From positions 12,372,342 through 12,436,341 of the forward strand of contig NC_135549.1 of NCBI RefSeq assembly GCF_964340395.1: a DNA stretch of 64,000 nt, in the 5' to 3' direction. Shown piece after piece: positions 25,301-38,634 of this stretch. The stretch is from Glandiceps talaboti (Eukaryota; Hemichordata; Enteropneusta; Spengelidae). The notes beneath the pieces were generated by a model. That model did no database searches and was not told the DNA's origin. It was given only the letters and a program-made list of their open reading frames with translations. The number at the start of each line of letters is the position of its first letter. Within the stretch, counting starts at the first letter, position 1. A program made the position numbers and the translations under genes.

Positions 25301-26850
25301 CTTTATAATAAATTCCCGAATGTTACCTTTGGCGGGCTGTAATTTTGTGATTTGTATTCATCAAAGATTAAAAAGATTTGACTACAGTTGCAAGGCAATG
25401 ACCTTTGCAAGAATGTGTTCATACTAAAATGTAGCACAAGTCTAGATTTTGTCGTAGCTAGGATATGCAATGTAATACATAAGATAACGTTGTATGTTAT
25501 GTCCACGACATAGCAGCTTTTAACAAATCGTTGGTTTTTATACATCCGAGCTCACACGTCTACATGGAGTTTTTCAACAGTTTATTTGTTATGTACATGC
25601 ATTTCATCCTAACGTTGTTTGCGAAATATTCAAAATGTCGGTTTTGGCAACAACAAAAATCGTGTAGATCACGTATGCACATAAATGGTTGTCTTAGTCC
25701 TGACGCTGGGACACAATATTACACAGGGGTAGACGTTTCTTTATACATGTAATGCATTGGCAAATATGCCAGGAAAAATGTCTGGAAAATGCATGTATTT
25801 GCTTTCAACCACTCTCTCACTGAATGCGTGCTGGTTCATCAATTGAAGGAAACCCTCTCCTATTACATTATACTAGTATATGACAGCATACTAGGATGTA
25901 TCGTAGTAAAAAGTTTAAACCGGCAATAGTTAGTGGCTGGACTATTTTATTTTCTTATCCAAATGGTTAGTGGTTTGAGTATGACAACTTATGATAGAAC
26001 AAATTCAACAGATCGTATACGACGAAAGAAAAAAAAAACATTGTTGTCATACATAGCAATAGTTTTCAGACAATGTGATTATACATTCGTGTATATTTCT
26101 TACAAAGATTAAACTTGTGCAGTTTCTCACGTGTAACTCAAAACATACAAACTTTTCAACTTCACTATTTGGGTTTGAATATTGCATCATATTAATGCAA
26201 TTGAAAGAGAACAAGTCCAAAACCAAATGCAAATGGTACTTTTGGCTAGAAGATCAGTAAAGAGTATAGGTGTACAGTAAAATCAAGATAAAGAATACTG
26301 TAACAGTATGTGATGCCTCGAAACAGCATCAAATGGTAAATAAATGTCGATAAATATTCGTCGTAAATAGACTAGAATGTCTACATAAAAAGGATTTTAA
26401 TTCATGGTGGAAAGCTGAAACTCTGCAAATAGTGAATATCTCGGTTTTTCTAGGATTGACAATTTCTTTCACTGTACGTCTAATGCTGGTGCATCCTTTC
26501 TTCCTCCATTCTACAGGTCTTGCAAAACAGATATAATAATCATTACAGTGAGCCAGCAAGCGTACAGAGGAAGGTGTGTGTACTGAGATGATCACACAGC
26601 AGAATTACATTACGTGCTCTGGCAATATTGCTTTGGTATCGGTGAACCATTAATGTGTGCATATCGTCTAAGCTGCTAATATCATTATCAAAGGCTTCTT
26701 GGCTGACTACTAACTCTAATGTTTTGGACCTTTCGGGTTTTGTTAAGCTTCTCTAATTATCCTATTTAATGGTACTCCGAGCGGGTAAGAAGAGACCTTG
26801 GAATAGAGTCCTCCCTTAGAACTACTTATCAAACACTGTGGACTATATAG

Positions 26851-26882
26851 TGACGTCAGCGTAGGTGAATGACGAGTATAAA
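26851..26882 (+). promoter_or_regulatory. CRE plus TATA box upstream of the GPCR
   Basis: A perfect palindromic cAMP response element TGACGTCA (26851-26858) stands 18 bp before TATAAA (26877-26882). The spacing suits a TATA-driven start near 26905-26912 and a 5' UTR of roughly 150 nt before the ATG at 27062. A CRE at this distance would make the receptor gene responsive to CREB/ATF factors; this is inference from motif position alone. Confidence 0.5.
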
Positions 26883-26961
26883 CTACCCTTGAAAACCAGT
26901 AATTAGAAGATTCGTGCAACATCAGACATCAAGTCACTTCGTTTTGGACGTACGATTCAAG

Positions 26962-27053
26962 ATGTACCACATTCAATGACAGGTAGAGAGTATCCATATC
27001 TGATCCATATTAGCTTATGGCTGACTTCATTGCATGTCGTGCATAGTTACTAA
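26962..27053 (+). other. Two upstream ORFs in the GPCR leader
   Basis: If transcription starts near 26907, the leader holds two ATGs. ATG at 26962 gives five codons and a TGA ending at 26979. An overlapping ATG at 26976 gives 25 codons ending TAA at 27053, only 8 nt before the receptor ATG. Such an arrangement usually lowers main-ORF translation. It would not apply if the leader is spliced or begins later. Confidence 0.4.
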
Positions 27054-27061
27054 AGACAATT

Positions 27062-28144
27062 ATGGCGAATCTCAGTGAATATAACACGACGTTCATTGAC
27101 AAAGGAGGTGTGCCTTTCCATAAACTGGTACGAGAAGAACCTTTTATCGGCTTTTACATGGCAGTTACGATAATGTTATGCATAATGGGTACATGCGGCA
27201 ATATTATGGTTATCGCCACAGTCTTAATGTACTCTAAATTACGAACAGTGTCTAATATATTCATTGTAAACCTTGCATTGGCTGATCTCGGTGTAACTGG
27301 ACTAGTTGATGTTTTCACTTTAGTCGGCATCGCTACCACACATAGGTTCCTGCCTCCCAAGACATCACTATGTATATTTGTCGGGTCATTTTGTCTGATA
27401 TGCTGTATTTGTTCCCTATGGAATATTATGATGGTGAGCATCAACCGCTACATCTATATATGTAAATCAGACCATTATCGCAAAATCTATACCGTGCCCA
27501 ACGCACTTGCTATGGCCATTGGTGTATGGGTTATTTGTTTTCTAATAGACTTTCCGAACTTCGTTGGTTGGGGGGATCATGGTTACGATGGCAAGACGAT
27601 GGTGTGTTCTTACAGCCGGACCGCCAGTTTCAGTTGGATTATGTTTTTCATCTTTTCTGCTGTTGGTCTACCTCTCTGTGTAATTCTGGGATGTTACCTT
27701 CGAGTTTACCTCTTCGTTCGTCGTCATGCTACAAAGATTGCCGGAGGGTTCAAGACAAAAAACTGGAAAATTCGCCGTAAAGACATTCAGTTGATGAAGA
27801 CTTTGTTTGCTATTTTCATCGTTTTCTCACTCTGTTGGATTCCTTACGCTCTTGTAGTTGCCATTGACTACAATGACACATTCCCACAGACGGTACACAT
27901 GGTTTTCTGGATAATGGCACATGGCAACAGCGCGATGGACAGCGTCCTGTATGGCATCATGAACAAACAGTTTCGTCATGGTTATTTCATCATAATTTCC
28001 AAGATGCTCTGCTGTTGCAACCTGACGAAAAATTCAGTCAGATCAAATCGTGTGGCAGCACTGACATCAACCGTTATGAATGATAAACACAGTACGGAAA
28101 GACATGACATAGCTGACACCCAGACACAGAATAGTCACATGTAA
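27062..28144 (+). CDS. Intronless class A GPCR, melatonin-receptor-like
   Basis: Single-exon 360-residue receptor with seven hydrophobic segments. N-glycosylation sequons lie at N3 and N8. TM1 has GN at residues 46-47, TM2 has LALAD ending at D75, and C104 with C182 can form the usual disulfide. The DRY box is replaced by NRY (128-130) followed by IYIC, as in melatonin receptors (NRYCYIC). TM6 has CWIP (258-261). The TM7 NPxxY motif is changed to DSVLY (293-297). Cysteines 317-319 are a likely palmitoylation site before a ~40-residue tail. The family acts at the plasma membrane through heterotrimeric G proteins; the ligand cannot be told from sequence. The ATG has A at -3 and G at +4, a good start context. 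It is divergent from ZMYND10 and convergent with the plexin gene. It could equally be an orphan amine/peptide-type receptor of the same branch. Confidence 0.93.
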   Translation: MANLSEYNTTFIDKGGVPFHKLVREEPFIGFYMAVTIMLCIMGTCGNIMVIATVLMYSKLRTVSNIFIVNLALADLGVTGLVDVFTLVGIATTHRFLPPKTSLCIFVGSFCLICCICSLWNIMMVSINRYIYICKSDHYRKIYTVPNALAMAIGVWVICFLIDFPNFVGWGDHGYDGKTMVCSYSRTASFSWIMFFIFSAVGLPLCVILGCYLRVYLFVRRHATKIAGGFKTKNWKIRRKDIQLMKTLFAIFIVFSLCWIPYALVVAIDYNDTFPQTVHMVFWIMAHGNSAMDSVLYGIMNKQFRHGYFIIISKMLCCCNLTKNSVRSNRVAALTSTVMNDKHSTERHDIADTQTQNSHM

Positions 28145-28453
28145 CCATAGCTTACACACTCTCAGAACGAACTCAGTAATGGCTTTATATTTTTTCCGAA
28201 AGAAAGTATATCAAATTCACAACTTGGACCCAATACAAAACTTGTAATGATATCAACCATTTCGATATTTGGTGTGAGAATGTGTAATGAAGTGAGTGGT
28301 TATTATTTTGTATTTTGGGCATTGGCGGTGACCGTGAATCGTAACCGTTGCCATCGTTACATCTGAGGTATTTGACTTTGAAGTTTGATCACACTACATC
28401 AGACAATTTCAGGTTGTCCCATTGATGTATAATATAATTGACATAACTGTGTA

Positions 28454-28628
28454 CAAGACATTTGGTAATTTTGACCATTGTTCTCGGAATCAGCACAGAA
28501 ATCCTGAATTCAAGACATTTGGTAATTTTGACCATAGTTTTCGGAATCAGCACAGAAATCCTGAATTCAAGACATTTGGTAATTTTGACCATTGTTCTCG
28601 GAATCAGCACAAAAATCCTGAATTCAAG
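28454..28628. repeat. 57-bp tandem repeat, three copies, in the likely GPCR 3' UTR
   Basis: Copies at 28454-28510, 28511-28567 and 28568-28624 built on CAAGACATTTGGTAATTTTG and CGGAATCAGCACAGAAATCC; they differ at a few positions only. 57 is a multiple of three, so frames stay open through it. Confidence 0.93.
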
Positions 28629-28772
28629 AGGAACCACATAAATGAAGAAATGTCAAAGAAAAGGATACTAAAAAGTGATCGACTTATCCAGTGACAAATA
28701 TTATAAAGAGTAATAATGATAGCAAAACCTAATGAAAGAAGATGACTGGCATTCCAGCTACTACGATGATGA

Positions 28773-28778
28773 AATAAA
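28773..28778 (+). terminator. Candidate polyadenylation signal for the GPCR gene
   Basis: AATAAA within GAAATAAAAACG, about 630 nt after the GPCR stop and after the 57-bp repeat array. A second candidate word is near 28992. No transcript evidence is available. Confidence 0.35.
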
Positions 28779-31232
28779 AACGTACTTTTGAAAAAATTTT
28801 AATACAAAGCATCAAACATTTGATTGTCATAATATCAAGTGTTCAGAAATCATTCTTAGTAGCACACACAGATTTTATACACTCCATCATTGTGAAGTTA
28901 AACTGTGTAACTCTTCTCCTCATGGTACAAATAATATAAAGTATTGTATTATGAAACTGTCACTCTTTGCACAAACTGGGATGTGCTTCGGAAATAAACT
29001 AGACATTTTCTATCAGTTTGTTCAAGAAATTACAAAACCATTCTTATTTCAAATCAAAGAAAACTTATAACCTTTTAAAATCCGCGGACAAATGTGTCAA
29101 CTCTATGGGAAAATAAAGATTGGCGGTTTCCTTGAAAAGAAGATGGTGAAACCCCAAAATTCTTTTATCATTTCAAAAAGACCAGGAACAATGTTTCATA
29201 TAGTACAGTTTGGAGAGATTTGAAAAACTGAATTCCAGGGAAATATGTCCCCGAGGCACATTCTCCCTTAATATTGATATGAGTTGTACAGCATATATCT
29301 TTTGCTTCAAACTAACATACTGTGGAGTGTGATTGCCGACCTATTACCCTACTACTGAATAATGCTGTGGTATCATAGACTTGAAGTAGTTACGTTGCAT
29401 GTACGCTATTTAAAAAGTAGATTTCTATTATGTTGGCTGGACCTTGAATACCTACAGGGTAAGTTTCCTTTTTCACCAGCTAAGCTTACTTCCTGTAATT
29501 TTTCTAAGTACTTCCTACATAAATGTATCCTTTTATTTCTCAATTTTAGTAGTGTTACCTTAAGTAAAACATGCCTTGCTATAGTGTCTTCATATTTGTA
29601 TTTGGGGCCATAAAAGATGAAAATCGACTCCATATATTTGTAGACACTAATTCAAAACAGTCATATTTTGTACTTTATTGCAAATATTGTGCTTTATGCT
29701 ATTTTCATTTGATAACAAGTCTTTAGATGGGGGTCGATTCCATGCAACATTTGAAAATACTGAGACATCACAATAAGTTAGCAATGCATGCTTTGTGTTA
29801 GCAAATATCGATGAAAATACTAATGCATGTAGGGGTGTTATATTACAATTTTTTGTTTGAACGCTGTAACATTTTCTGTTACAAAAACATTTACTTCAAA
29901 GAAGACGCTAACCATGTTTGAGCTATTTCCATTGGTTACACTTTCGTGAAGGCAATTAGTATGTTAGTGTCAATAATCAACTGAGTGATTTTTATTTTGT
30001 ATGGACGTTCCATCATTCGATATTTCAATCTCCAATAACTCTTTCTTACTTTTCTGATTCATAGTTTTCAATTTTACATAAGGCCATGGTCAAACAGTAT
30101 ATTTAAATGTTGATCATCTTATTTCTTTAGATCCCAACTTTCGACGATTTAATGTACTTAACTTTGTCGGGTTTATTGTTACTATCATTATTCATTGTAC
30201 TAACAAGGACATTTATGAACTCTCACAATGTCAAGTAGCTCACAGCACACTGTTTGTAGATTACTAAGTTTATTTGCGTCTATATCTTGTGATAATTATT
30301 TTATTAACATTATGTCTTATGTGTATTTGATCCCTTGCAGTATTTCTGAGCATTTTTTCTGTGTTGTTATTTCTTACTAGCCTTTGCTTAAACCTGTTAT
30401 AGTTGCACTTAAGATATCTTCTTTGTTTTCGTCAAATAACCAAAGATATATTCACTAAAAATTGGTCAGTCATTTATAAAGAGAAATTGTACCTATGAAT
30501 TTAATAGTGGACAATACTATCTGTAAATTTAGTGAAAGCTTGGTTTTGAATCTGATGCCATGTTAAAACTGTACTAGTTGTAACTGGAGTATTATATGAT
30601 CAGACAATCACACCATATTCACTGGAAATTGCCAGTGGTCGATATTAACACAGAAACAAGTTGAATCGTGATCGACGTTGAGGGCGCTGATTTTGGGGTG
30701 CGAACCCCCAAAATTAATGTTGAGTTATCGTATATACAGCTACAAAATACGTGTTATCCACCTGTTAGGTTGTGCGATACTGTTCACGGTGTATGATACT
30801 ACGAGTAAGTTATTGGACCTAACAAAACATTTTTCTAAAAACCGTTTCAGTTGCAGGTAGTGCAGCTTAAACATGTAATTTAAATGTCTCTTGCATCTGA
30901 ATTACTCATTACATGTATATTATGCGATGATTACAGTTGACAACAACTTGAGAGTCGAATATACAATTATTTTTTCTTTTGGCTTTTTGTAAACTGACTC
31001 TTTAATTCACTGATAATGATACTAAAAGTAGGATAGGAATTTTATCTTAAGTATTTCAAATAAATGACCACAATAACATTTAGCATGTCGCATCGTACTT
31101 TACTACGTTGCATGTTTGACCATAGAATTTACCGCAGCGGCAGGGGGTGGGGCTAAGGAGAAGATATTTTGTTTAACAAATTGCGTAGCCCCTCCCCCTT
31201 CGCCCTCTCAAACGATTTCATCTCCTCCCCTT

Positions 31233-31372
<140 letters not shown>

Positions 31373-31429
31373 TCAAGGCCTACACAAAAACATTTTCAAA
31401 GCAGCCACCCTCCTCATAATTAAATATAG

Positions 31430-31640
31430 GGGTTTACAGTAAAAACTTTCGCAAGAAACGACCGCTCCTGGGGTCTAATTTTGTTCAAATCATGAGCAAA
31501 ATATATCATGGCCCCCTTCCTTTCACACCATCAGAATTGCCATGCCCCTCCCCCCGACCCACCGACCACCCCCCCCCCCGCACCCCAATTTTTTTTCCTT
31601 CAAATAAATCATTGCCCCCTCCAACCCCACCACAAATTCT
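31430..31640 (-). repeat. G-tract imperfect repeat, copy 1
   Basis: On the minus strand, units of roughly 40 nt carry a G run, then GGGGGCAATGATTTATTT or GGGGGCCATGATATATTTT, then an A/T stretch. The same pattern recurs at 32330-32520 and 33930-34090 on the plus strand. Confidence 0.55.
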
Positions 31641-32329
31641 GCTAGCGCTTGTTTCCTTATTTCAGCCTAGCAAGCATGTCACATCAATCTACAGACACAT
31701 TCAATAAGGTTTTTTACGAATTTCAGACATGGCAGGGAATGTCATCATACCACGGTTATTCCGTCACTGTGTTCGTTAGTCGATTTTGGACATATTGACA
31801 AGAGCATTTGCCGTCTGATGTCACCTTATGTCACATTGTGTGACTTCTTACAAAACATAGTGAATGTACGTATAATATTCTCTAGAAAGAGCTCCCAGAC
31901 GACGACGCCGTGCGGCGATAATATGTGTTCATTAGATGATTTCTCGGCCTGACAAGTAACAATTTGACAGTATTCAGTGAAAACATAATCATTGCAAGTA
32001 TTGTGCCTGCGACAACAAGACTGCATTAGGCGCTACCGTATACTATTTCACAATGTGCTTGCTAATTCATTCAAATGTTATTGAATTCTACGTCCTTTAC
32101 CTACGTCTACTTACACTCAATCTTTACTTAAACACTAAATACACGTATGTCAAATTAATTAACAGTTATCCAACTGTGTCTTGTATATAGCGTAAAAAAA
32201 CAGACAATGACCTCCTGATATGTATCGCTTTAGTATAGACATGTTCGACTGTCAAACTAGACAGCGGAATTTAGGATAAACATAAAAGTTATACGACCGT
32301 CGTATACTTTTGAATTGTGGATGCGCGGT

Positions 32330-32520
32330 TTCTTCAATTTAGGGACCACTCAGTTTCTTCGGCCGCGGGGTTGATTGGTAGGGAGGTCACTCTTTTGTTT
32401 TTGGAATTCGCAGTAGGGGGTGGGGGTCATGCTGTTTTGAAAATTGTGGACAGGGGGGTCATTGTGTTTTGGATTGTGATTGAAAAAAAAATCCTTTTCT
32501 ATAATGGCATATAGTCTTGT
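32330..32520 (+). repeat. G-tract imperfect repeat, copy 2
   Basis: Units such as GGGGGTCATGCTGTTTTGAA and GGGGGGTCATTGTGTTTTGG alternate G runs with GTCATT-T-rich phrases. No coding support. Confidence 0.55.
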
Positions 32521-32999
32521 CTGAAATGTGGTACATGTAAATATTTGTTCTTGTCTCTGTTTCTTACATGAAGTCTTTAATATTACTTATTAGTTCAAAC
32601 ACAACTATACATATACATATACATGTATTACTGAGCTACCACACTAGTTACAGAACATATGTCATGTAAATGCTTGGCTGTTTCACAATCAATGCTTCAT
32701 TATATTGCACTTTGGGGCAAAAGTGAACTATATCTTGAAGGTTTCGTAATGGTAATCTTCATAGATAGTTTATAAAAGAATCTAAATTGTTCTACTCTTC
32801 AGTATGAACTTGTCACTTTCTATTTTGGACACTACATGTTATTGACACTACAAATCACCACATCTCATCAGATTCCAGTCTCTACTATACACTAGGTATG
32901 ACCACCTAAAGCTCTCTAACGTATCGGTGACTTTTACGATACATGCAATATTAATACCTATACCAATGTTATAGGCCCATTTTTATGTGACATGAGAAA

Positions 33000-33920
33000 C
33001 TCATTTAAGTTAGCTTTTCGAAGCTTGGAAATATTACCTCAAAGGCTATGATTAACCTAAACATTACCTTAATAGAAGCAAAAAACTCCAGATCTGCCAG
33101 GAGGAAAACCCCAAGGACTCCCTCACCCCGAGAGGTCACGCATGCGTTCAATCAACTATCAGATGCACCAACCGTTTTACTGTCATAATGGTATTAAACT
33201 TTTCTTAAATATTTTCACCCTATTCTAATTTGAGATAATATTGTCTTTTAAGGATGTGAAATGTTTGCCAAGATGGTCTAAAATTGCCTTAAACTCCAAA
33301 TCTCCCCTACCAATGATACTATCATTGGATGTGCTAACCTTTACTATAATGATGCCATTTAACTTTTTAAGAACATATTTCAACCCTATGTAAGTTATAA
33401 AGAATAGTTTCTGATACTTGATGGTGCTGTCTTGTAAAGCATGGAAGTTATTGCTTGAAAGGTCTGAATAGCTTCAATATTGGTTTTAAGAGTAAAAATC
33501 ACCCAGGGCTTCTAGGGGGAGACCCCCTCGGACCCCCACATGAGGTGGGCATATCCCACTCTCAAGCTCTCCCCCCCTACCTCATACCTCAAAAAAAATT
33601 TCAACCCTATGTAGTTGCTTTTTACATGTTGGTGCTTGTAAAGCTAGGATTATCATTGTCTGAAAGTGTCTGAATAGTCTCAAAATTGACTTTTAAGAGT
33701 AAAAATCTTCCAGGGCTTCTGGGTGTGACCCCCTCGGGACCCCCCCCCCATGAGAGGTGTGCATATTCTTTCTCAAGCTTCCCCCCTACCTTTCACTGTC
33801 AAGATGCTGTTAAACTGCTATTGGAATATATTTACCCTGTGTAGTCAATAATTATATGAGTGCTATCCCAAGATCGTATAAAGTATTTGCAAGATGGTCA
33901 AACAGTCCCACTAAGTCATG
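33000..33920 (+). repeat. Degenerate ~200-bp tandem repeat with C-rich segment
   Basis: At least three to four diverged copies. Recurrent phrases are AAGATGGTCNAAANNGNC, TTTTAAGAGTAAAAATC, CCAGGGCTTCT and GACCCCCTCGGACCCCC, then TCTCAAGCTCTCCCCCCTACCT. Copies are centred near 33110, 33520 and 33740. The G-tract repeat (copy 3, 33930-34090) follows directly. Confidence 0.65.
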
Positions 33921-36662
33921 ATCAAAAAATACCTGTCAAGTGAATGGGATATATGGGGTCATTATGTTTTAGAATTAAGTGGTATGGGTCAGCCTGTTTT
34001 CGGTTTTACAGATGGGGGGGGGGGCAGTGACTTTTTGTCGGCCCGATGGAAGAATCCACCCCCCCCCCCAGCTGGAGAAACTGACCGGTCCCTTAGTCAG
34101 AAACAGATGAATGATTCTGATGTGAAATGAGGTTAGGTAGTGTGTTTTTTAATAAATTGCTGCTACAGCAACCCCAGACGTATGTTCGAAATTATGCTGA
34201 TAGAAACTGATTCAGAAGCACCTGAATACGAACTACAAATAGTTATCATCTCTAATGTGCTGAAAGTGAAATGTAAAAATAAAATCGCATCAGCATCATG
34301 CGCTCCTCACCAGATGTCCATGTCTTAGCTCAGGACATTTCTGACAAAGTAACTGAATCAAACTTTTCGTTGTTTCTTAGTCGACCATACTGTTCTCTAT
34401 AATACCTAACACTCCTAAGTTCGTAATAATAATACCTTAGTATTTCGATTCAAAATGCCTACAGAAACACTGAAGATGTTTTCCTGTGTTTTTTTTAATG
34501 AAAGGGTGGTCAAGTCGGAAAACAAAATACGTTCATACGTAGTTGCTCCCAATTCGGTGACATTTAATTCAAACGAGCGAATTTAAGCATAAACATATCT
34601 TTTGATAATAAAACCATTGCAGATATCCTCTACATTCTTATGTATTCAATATGCTGTCTTGTGATAGACTATACATACTTTGATTTTTGCGTGACATGCG
34701 TACACACTGTTGTTTACATTTTGATGGTAACACAAACACCTTTTTGTTACTCAAAGTTATGGTTAAACCCTTATTTTTCCCCCATGTCACTAAAAATAGT
34801 GTGGTAACATTTTAACTTATTATTCGCTACATTTCCTGCTCAGCTTTGAAGGATTATATCTACTGGTGTTTATGAGTAAAATATCCACAGGAAAACGGTA
34901 ATCCTGCCATGTCTTAATATCACGACGTTTACTTCCTGTTTCGTTTGCTACTACCTCAAGGTGAAACATATAATAACGTTACTCTTGGATAAATGTGAAA
35001 CACACATCCTTATAGTGAATACATCATTGTGCCCTTTGATGTGTTGAGAAAATCGTGATATTCCATCAATACGTCGAATGAACCAAGACATAACCGTTCT
35101 TTTATCACATGGTAAGAGTAATTCAACCTCGACTTCCTTTATATTTTCACCACTTCTCGTGAATTGTGTATCTTCGCTTTAAAAGTATCCCAGATATTTA
35201 GCTACTACACACGTACCTTTGTACAATGATTTCAATATTATATTATTCTTTTAGCTTTGATGTACTAGTACGTATACTATTCACAAGATGGTTTACTGGA
35301 CCGGTAAGTAAAACTCGTGTTTAATATTTCATAGCTTGTACTAACACCTCTATTTACACTACTTCCATACTCCTCACTGTTATTTTTTCCCCAAACATAT
35401 TCAAATTTCGCATCATTCTCCAATAGCTTAGAAGGATTGGTATTCAGCTTTTTTCAACTATTTTTTTTTTCGAGGGTGAGATCAACATGTACAACAAGTA
35501 GTAAGTTGCGTTTCCAGGCCTCCGGCCCATTTGCAAAGAAGTTACACTTCGAAATTTTAAGTTAAGACTACTAATTACAGAATGGATAAAAGTTGAAAGT
35601 ACAACATAAACGTATAAATAAAACTATGAAACAATTTCAAATAAAGTATGTTTATGTATACAGACTCAGTAGTTATTAGACAAAATCTATTTACGGTTCT
35701 GAAAAGCCTTATTATATACATTGACAACTTTCTAATGACAATGTCATCCTTGGAGTGCATGTAAGTACAACAATCTGAATGGTTGCCCTCCATATGTGTA
35801 TCAAACCGATGCCTTCCGGCTACTAAAGATAACTGAGAATTGATACGATTTCAAAAAAAAAAATTATATGCATGTTTCATATTGTGAAGCCCCTTGAAAA
35901 CAAACTCGACATTTCCCTAGAACTAAACCCATGTGTGATCTATTCATGTTAACAATCACCATGGAGACTTGGCGATGTGACTTGATGACGTCAAAAAGAC
36001 CTAACTTATAGAACTTTACTTCTGAAACTTGCTAAGACATTATCTGAATCCTTGCTTCATGCTCGTGACGTCAGTGATTTCTTGGCATATTGATGACACG
36101 GCAAAATACTTTTAAAACATGAAAATTAAGTCACTCGTAAAGGCATCCTTCAACAAAAAAAGTGTAACGTATACACGACTCAACATTACCAAAACATGGA
36201 ATCCATGGAGTTAATCGTAATATGTTGATAATAACACTGTAGTATAGGAGTACAAACGTAAAAATTAAGCTAACTGTAAAATGTCAACATTGCCCATACA
36301 ATCCAATATGTAGTTAGTTTAACAAGTTAAATGACATCACCATATAAATTTAACGTGTTAATTTCGTAAGTTAATTAAATGACATCTTTCTAGTTTGGGT
36401 ATTCTTTCACTGTTTCGCATTTACGTTGTGAGAAAAAAAAATTTGTCAGTGTGATTTTTTTTTTCGAAAATGAAATGAAATCCCTTTCCCTCCCTCGTCA
36501 ATATTTTCAACATTTCTCAAATAAGAGATTCGACCATTCAGTATTTAAGAAATTATGGTTAGTTGTGTTTTAGGTTAGGGCTCAGACCACTATGGTGGTC
36601 TATGGTTGTCTGAGGTTAGGGTGAGGATTAAGGATAACTTTCATGTCAGCAGACACGGCAGT

Positions 36663-36664
<2 letters not shown>

Positions 36665-36694
<30 letters not shown>

Positions 36695-36834
36695 CATACA
36701 TACATACATACATACATACATACATACATACATACATGCATACATGCACACATGCACGCATGCATGCACGCACGCACGCACGCACGCACATACGCACATA
36801 CATACATACATACATACATACATACATACATACA

Positions 36835-36864
<30 letters not shown>
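36665..36864. repeat. (CATA)n microsatellite with a CGCA/CATG core
   Basis: CATA flanks on both sides of a 50-bp centre of GCACGCACGCA and CATG units. Confidence 0.96.
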
Positions 36865-36866
<2 letters not shown>

Positions 36867-38379
36867 CAAAATATTCGTACGTGATATATTAGCAAATTTA
36901 TCTCTGCGTTTGGAAAGATCGCCTTCAAACTTCTTGCTTGCAGTGAAAACTGACGTACATCTAAAATGAAAAATGTAAATTATGAATATACACGAATTGG
37001 ATTTTCATATTGATGTACATGTTCGCTTTTATTAGGGAAGATGTGAAATGTCCTGCACTACATGAATTCGTCACCGGGGTGCTTGTGTGCACAGTGTGAT
37101 ATTAAAAGGCACGAACTCATTTTGTATTTTTCTGTTAATTACAATAATTTTGATCTCAAAACGATTCTAATACTTCAAATGAAGAGTGACGGTGATGAAA
37201 GAAAGGTAGACGAGTGAGTCAATTTCTTTATCTACTCCGATGGAATGTATCACGCAATCTAGAATAATGTTTGCTACTGAGAGTTTAACACACGTGAAGC
37301 CGTTGTTGGCGTCCTACCATGTAGGTCACAGTGTCTGACCTTGGGTGATTTTGCGTTATCCAGTAAGTTGTTATGTAGCCGAATTCTTTACATGTATCTT
37401 GGAAAAAAATATCTTTGGTTTATTTCACGAAGCCAAAATGTTTAATTCAGGCATAACACATCAACTAGCATAGCTAAAACTTTCATTTGTAAACGTTTTT
37501 CTGTTTCGGTGTAAAAGAACCTACTCGTTAGTCATTCAATTCATCCAGGATTTCACTTTCAGGAAAATATTTCTATACCAGTATAGTGTAATGCCATTCC
37601 AGACCCTTTCGCAGTACGTACAATGTGTAGACTGTTGGATTTAATCAACGTAGTGACTGATTCACTGGGTTTTTCTTAAGCAACACTTCAGAAATGATGA
37701 TACTGTGTCATCGAGCATGCAAAACCTCTTTACAAATGGCAGTTTATATAGTTGAAGTGGAACGGTTGCATGCAACTTAAAATGTGTTGTATACAAAGCC
37801 TCTTTCTGTTATTGAAATAATTTATAAAAAAAACACCTCGGTAACAAACTTCAATACCTAATAGATCACTAGACTGAAGTTTCGCAACTTTTTTTTTATT
37901 TATTCTTTCAAAAATGCAATCAACCAAACTCACTCGTCTTTCTATAGTTGTCGTGATAAACCAACCTCTATGGCTATTTCTGTATAGATATGTCTCAAAC
38001 TCACTTATCTGTCCTTCCTCGGTTTTATACTACCCATGTTTTAGGCCTAAAAATCTGTTTATGTGCATATGTGTGGCTCCCCAGCTTACTACCCATGTTT
38101 TATAAAAGACGAGTTGAAATCTGTCACGTATTTCCCTTCAACACTGTAGATTTTCTTTTCCTTGATACCTTGAATAATATTGGCCTCTCATTTTATTGCT
38201 ATATATTCATAGATTGTGGTGATATAGTAATAATAAGATGATTTGTAATGCGCCTCATCTCCGAAGAGCTCGAAGCGCATCAACTACTTACATTTGTAAT
38301 AATTCACTTACAATCTATTCTGAAATGACTCGTAAACAAGCTAATTGGTATAAGGTTTATTCACTAGACCACAGGTAGC

Positions 38380-38452
38380 CCAGGAACCGTGCTACAAACA
38401 AACAAACAAACAAACAAACATACATACATACATACATACATACATACATACG
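38380..38452 (+). repeat. SINE 3'-end fragment with (AAAC)n(ATAC)n tail
   Basis: AGCCCAGGAACCGTGCTACA followed by AAAC and ATAC units. The phrase matches the 203-bp duplicated element upstream of ZMYND10, marking a dispersed family. Confidence 0.55.
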
Positions 38453-38634
38453 CACAGACAGTACACATAAGCACCTCTATCCTTTCTGTAAACACTCACT
38501 GTCTAGCTTCTGACCATAAGCCAGCTGATAACAGTTTACACACAGAACAATTAACAGCTTACATGAACAGTTGGTGAATTAACTGCTAACAGCTAAAGAT
38601 AAACATTGGGAATAGATTACACCATGGAAGTATA

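Noticed and set aside
36600-36969. Five overlapping ORFs in the CATA array
   Set aside because: Same cause; composition fixed by the repeat.
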